Shown here one piece after another: positions 13,141 through 14,970 of a stretch of 14,970 nucleotides of DNA. The notes below the pieces were generated by a model that worked only from the letters and a program-made list of their open reading frames with translations, made no database searches and was not told the origin of the DNA. How positions within the stretch are numbered: position 1 is the first letter of the stretch; every line of letters starts with the position of its first letter. The translations under genes and the position numbers were made by a program. The DNA comes from an uncultured Caulobacterales bacterium (GTDB taxonomy: Bacteria > Pseudomonadota > Alphaproteobacteria > Caulobacterales > Maricaulaceae), in assembly GCA_938007945.1 (NCBI GenBank), contig CALLME010000291.1:1-14970 (forward strand), read 5' to 3'.

Positions 13141-13168
13141 TCTATAGAGTGGAAGTAGGAAGCCGTAA
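13141..13168 (-). promoter_or_regulatory. Candidate trxA promoter
   Basis: Read on the minus strand, TTACGG (13163-13168) and TATAGA (13141-13146) are separated by 16 bases, roughly matching a housekeeping sigma factor promoter. The site is about 20-25 bp upstream of the trxA start. It would let trxA be expressed independently of addA. Confidence 0.35.
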
Positions 13169-13229
13169 GGGAGTCGTCAAGTGGGCGGGCGTGAAGTCAC
13201 TTAATTGTGTAAGGCCTGCAAAAGACGAT

Positions 13230-14970
13230 CTATGTTGGGCTATAGTCTTTTCGGATAATCTCCAGCGCCTCATCAAGCAGGTTATCTGGTAACGTCATCA
13301 TTTGCGCATTTTCCGTCCAGAGCAGCGCGCAGGTAATCTCGCGCCCTGGATAAGCCGATTTTGCAAGCTCGCGATAAGCAGCCATCTGCCCAAGATAGAG
13401 TTTTGAGACCTTGTCTGGACTGTCGGGCGGCGGACGATTTGATTTATAGTCCACAATAAAGACTTGGGTATCTGTCACACAAAGGCGGTCAATTTGCGCA
13501 TTGAGCCGCAGCGATTTCGGCAACCCATCCGCCTGCCCCGCCATAGAGATTTCGGCGTGACTGCCAGGCGCGAAAATTGGCGCAAAGTCGGGGTGGTTCA
13601 ATACGCGCGCAACGACCGCAGCAATATCGTTTTTGTCCTCAACGCTGAGGGAGGTGTATCCCGAAAGGAAATTCTCTGTCGCTTGGTCGCGCCGCTCTGG
13701 GGGCAAGTCTGGCAAGAGCTCTAGGAGTTTATGAATAAGATTTCCGCGCAGGAACCGCTCTGGACTTTGACTTATAGGTGAGCGCGCCGGCACAGAGAGA
13801 TTTTCACCGCGCGCGAGCAATGTTGAGGGGCTGAACACATCTTGCTTTTGCGGCGCGTCTTTGGGCGGAATTGCATTTGCCGCCCAATTCGGAAGATGAG
13901 TCGCTTTCGTCTCTGTAGCTTTAGCTTCGTCCGTTTTCTGTTCAGGGCGGGTCCCATAGGCATAGCCTTTATAGGCGTCTGAATCGAATGGCGTCACAAT
14001 TTCGCGCGCCTCCAATCCTTCGAGGGCCTTTTGCGCGAGGTCATGCCAACAGCCTTCGGGCGCCTTTTGCGCGGCCCCGTTTTTGGGGCGCGTTCCCGAA
14101 AAATAGCCGCAAATTAAGAGCCGCGTTTTCGCCCGCGTCAGCGCGACATAAAATAGCCTCAAATATTCTTGGGTCAGTTTTTGAACCCCTAATTCCTTTT
14201 GAGCGAGTAAGTTTGGCGGCGTGACGTCTTTGCGACCTAACTTTACGAATGTTTTGTCTGGGCGCGCGAGCATACCGTTATCCAACGCATTTTTGGCATC
14301 TGGCAGTTGTGAAGTGTCGGGCAAAATCACTATCGGTGCCTCTAGCCCTTTCGCCCCATAAACAGTCATGACGCGCACTTCATTTTGACGGCCATCAAAT
14401 TCGCGTTTTAGCTCCGTCCTGTCTGACATAAAGCTTTGCACAAAATGTTGAAGTGACGGCGCCTTTTCGCGTTGATGGGCCAACGCTCGCGAGAGGAATG
14501 CCTCAATAGGGTCTGCCACTTCCATGGATAGGCGTTTGTAAAACAGCTTAAGCTGGCTGGTACCGTCGCGAAGCGGAGTGGACAATACTCCTTCAAAAAA
14601 CTCATATGGCGCACGCCTGTGGGACATCTCCAAGATATGCTGCAAACGCTCAGCCGCCTGCTGCGCCGCGACAGAGTGTTGCGCGCGCAGCGCCGCCCAT
14701 AACGACGTTTTGCGCCCGCCCTCCACATAAGCAATGTCAAAAAGCTGCTGTTCAGTGAATGAAAATAATGGCCCCTTTAACACTTCAGCGAGCGCGAGAT
14801 CATCACTTGGTAAACAACAAAAGCGCGCAATCGACATGAGGTCTTGCACCGCAATTGAATCAGACAGGACTAAGCGGTCGGCTCCTGCTACAGCCACGCC
14901 GCATTGTTTGAGGTTTCGTATAACAGCATTAAAAAATGGCCCCGTGCGGCGGCGCACAAGAATAAGAATA
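13230..14970 (-). CDS. addA: Double-strand break repair helicase-nuclease AddA, C-terminal part
   Basis: The frame is open to the window edge. The residues just before the first possible start (ILIL then VRRRTGPFF) continue a conserved AddA helicase block, so the true start lies outside and about 580 C-terminal residues are visible. UvrD-like motifs are present: GADRLVLSDSIAVQDL, the VMTVYGAKGLEAPIVILPD block (motif V region) and RLFYVALTRAKTRLLICG (motif VI). The C-terminus is the RecB-type nuclease, with GNLIHKLLE, a later INxxID-like AQIDRL, and VDYKSNRPPP (the catalytic lysine lies near genomic 13447). AddA with AddB processes broken DNA ends for RecA loading. The partner addB usually lies upstream of addA, beyond this window. 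Gene end and trxA are separated by 108 bp. Confidence 0.93.
   Translation of the reverse strand, partial: ILILVRRRTGPFFNAVIRNLKQCGVAVAGADRLVLSDSIAVQDLMSIARFCCLPSDDLALAEVLKGPLFSFTEQQLFDIAYVEGGRKTSLWAALRAQHSVAAQQAAERLQHILEMSHRRAPYEFFEGVLSTPLRDGTSQLKLFYKRLSMEVADPIEAFLSRALAHQREKAPSLQHFVQSFMSDRTELKREFDGRQNEVRVMTVYGAKGLEAPIVILPDTSQLPDAKNALDNGMLARPDKTFVKLGRKDVTPPNLLAQKELGVQKLTQEYLRLFYVALTRAKTRLLICGYFSGTRPKNGAAQKAPEGCWHDLAQKALEGLEAREIVTPFDSDAYKGYAYGTRPEQKTDEAKATETKATHLPNWAANAIPPKDAPQKQDVFSPSTLLARGENLSVPARSPISQSPERFLRGNLIHKLLELLPDLPPERRDQATENFLSGYTSLSVEDKNDIAAVVARVLNHPDFAPIFAPGSHAEISMAGQADGLPKSLRLNAQIDRLCVTDTQVFIVDYKSNRPPPDSPDKVSKLYLGQMAAYRELAKSAYPGREITCALLWTENAQMMTLPDNLLDEALEIIRKDYSPT

Noticed and set aside
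13220..13251. AAAAGAC/GTCTTTT inverted repeat across the addA stop codon
   Set aside because: The stem is only 7 bp, AT-rich, with an 18-nt loop and no T-run; it is likely chance.

Overview
The window looks like a piece of an alphaproteobacterial chromosome of moderate GC content with the end of an integrated mobile element at its left edge. The alphaproteobacterial assignment rests on an ATP12-type F1-ATPase chaperone next to a HAD hydrolase and an RluC/D-type pseudouridine synthase, the accD-folC pair, trxA beside addA (an AddAB-type rather than RecBCD-type repair enzyme), and an AccD lacking most of its zinc-ribbon cysteines. A Caulobacterales/Maricaulales (Hyphomonadaceae-like) source is my guess; no marker here fixes the genus.

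Left edge (1-765): the first 55 codons of a minus-strand AAA+ type ATPase are followed by about 620 bp without a convincing gene. That stretch holds five 23-bp imperfect tandem repeats just upstream of the ATPase, a GC-rich imperfect palindrome, a perfect 9-bp hairpin, a small direct-repeat cluster, and the 3' part of a tRNA-Leu(CAA) gene (about 707-765, with encoded CCA) that has no 5' half. This arrangement is the classical mark of an integrative element that inserted into the 3' end of a tRNA gene. It suggests that everything to the left belongs to the element and that the intact tRNA-Leu lies beyond the window.

Central minus-strand cluster (786-8194), in transcription order: crcB (fluoride channel), an RluA-family pseudouridine synthase, a TPR protein with a C-terminal 2OG-Fe(II) oxygenase-like domain, a HAD phosphatase, ATP12, an OsmC-family protein, a KefB/KefC-type K+/H+ antiporter, and a DUF805 membrane protein. 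Spacing is very tight: two start/stop overlaps, one exact stop-start abutment, and gaps of 9 to 75 bp. The cluster probably forms one or two operons. OsmC and Kef both fit a thiol or electrophile stress role.

Right part (8359-12712, plus strand): accD and folC, divergent from crcB, followed by two tandem paralogous lipoprotein genes and a secreted TPR protein. A strong hairpin terminator at 12754-12776 separates these from the convergent trxA and the C-terminal part of addA, which runs off the right end.

Most of the window is ordinary core genome. The parts that deserve a second look are the left-edge element boundary with its repeat structures, the duplicated lipoprotein pair inserted between folC and trxA, and the TPR-oxygenase lodged inside a conserved housekeeping operon. 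I see no complete, clearly new multi-gene system.
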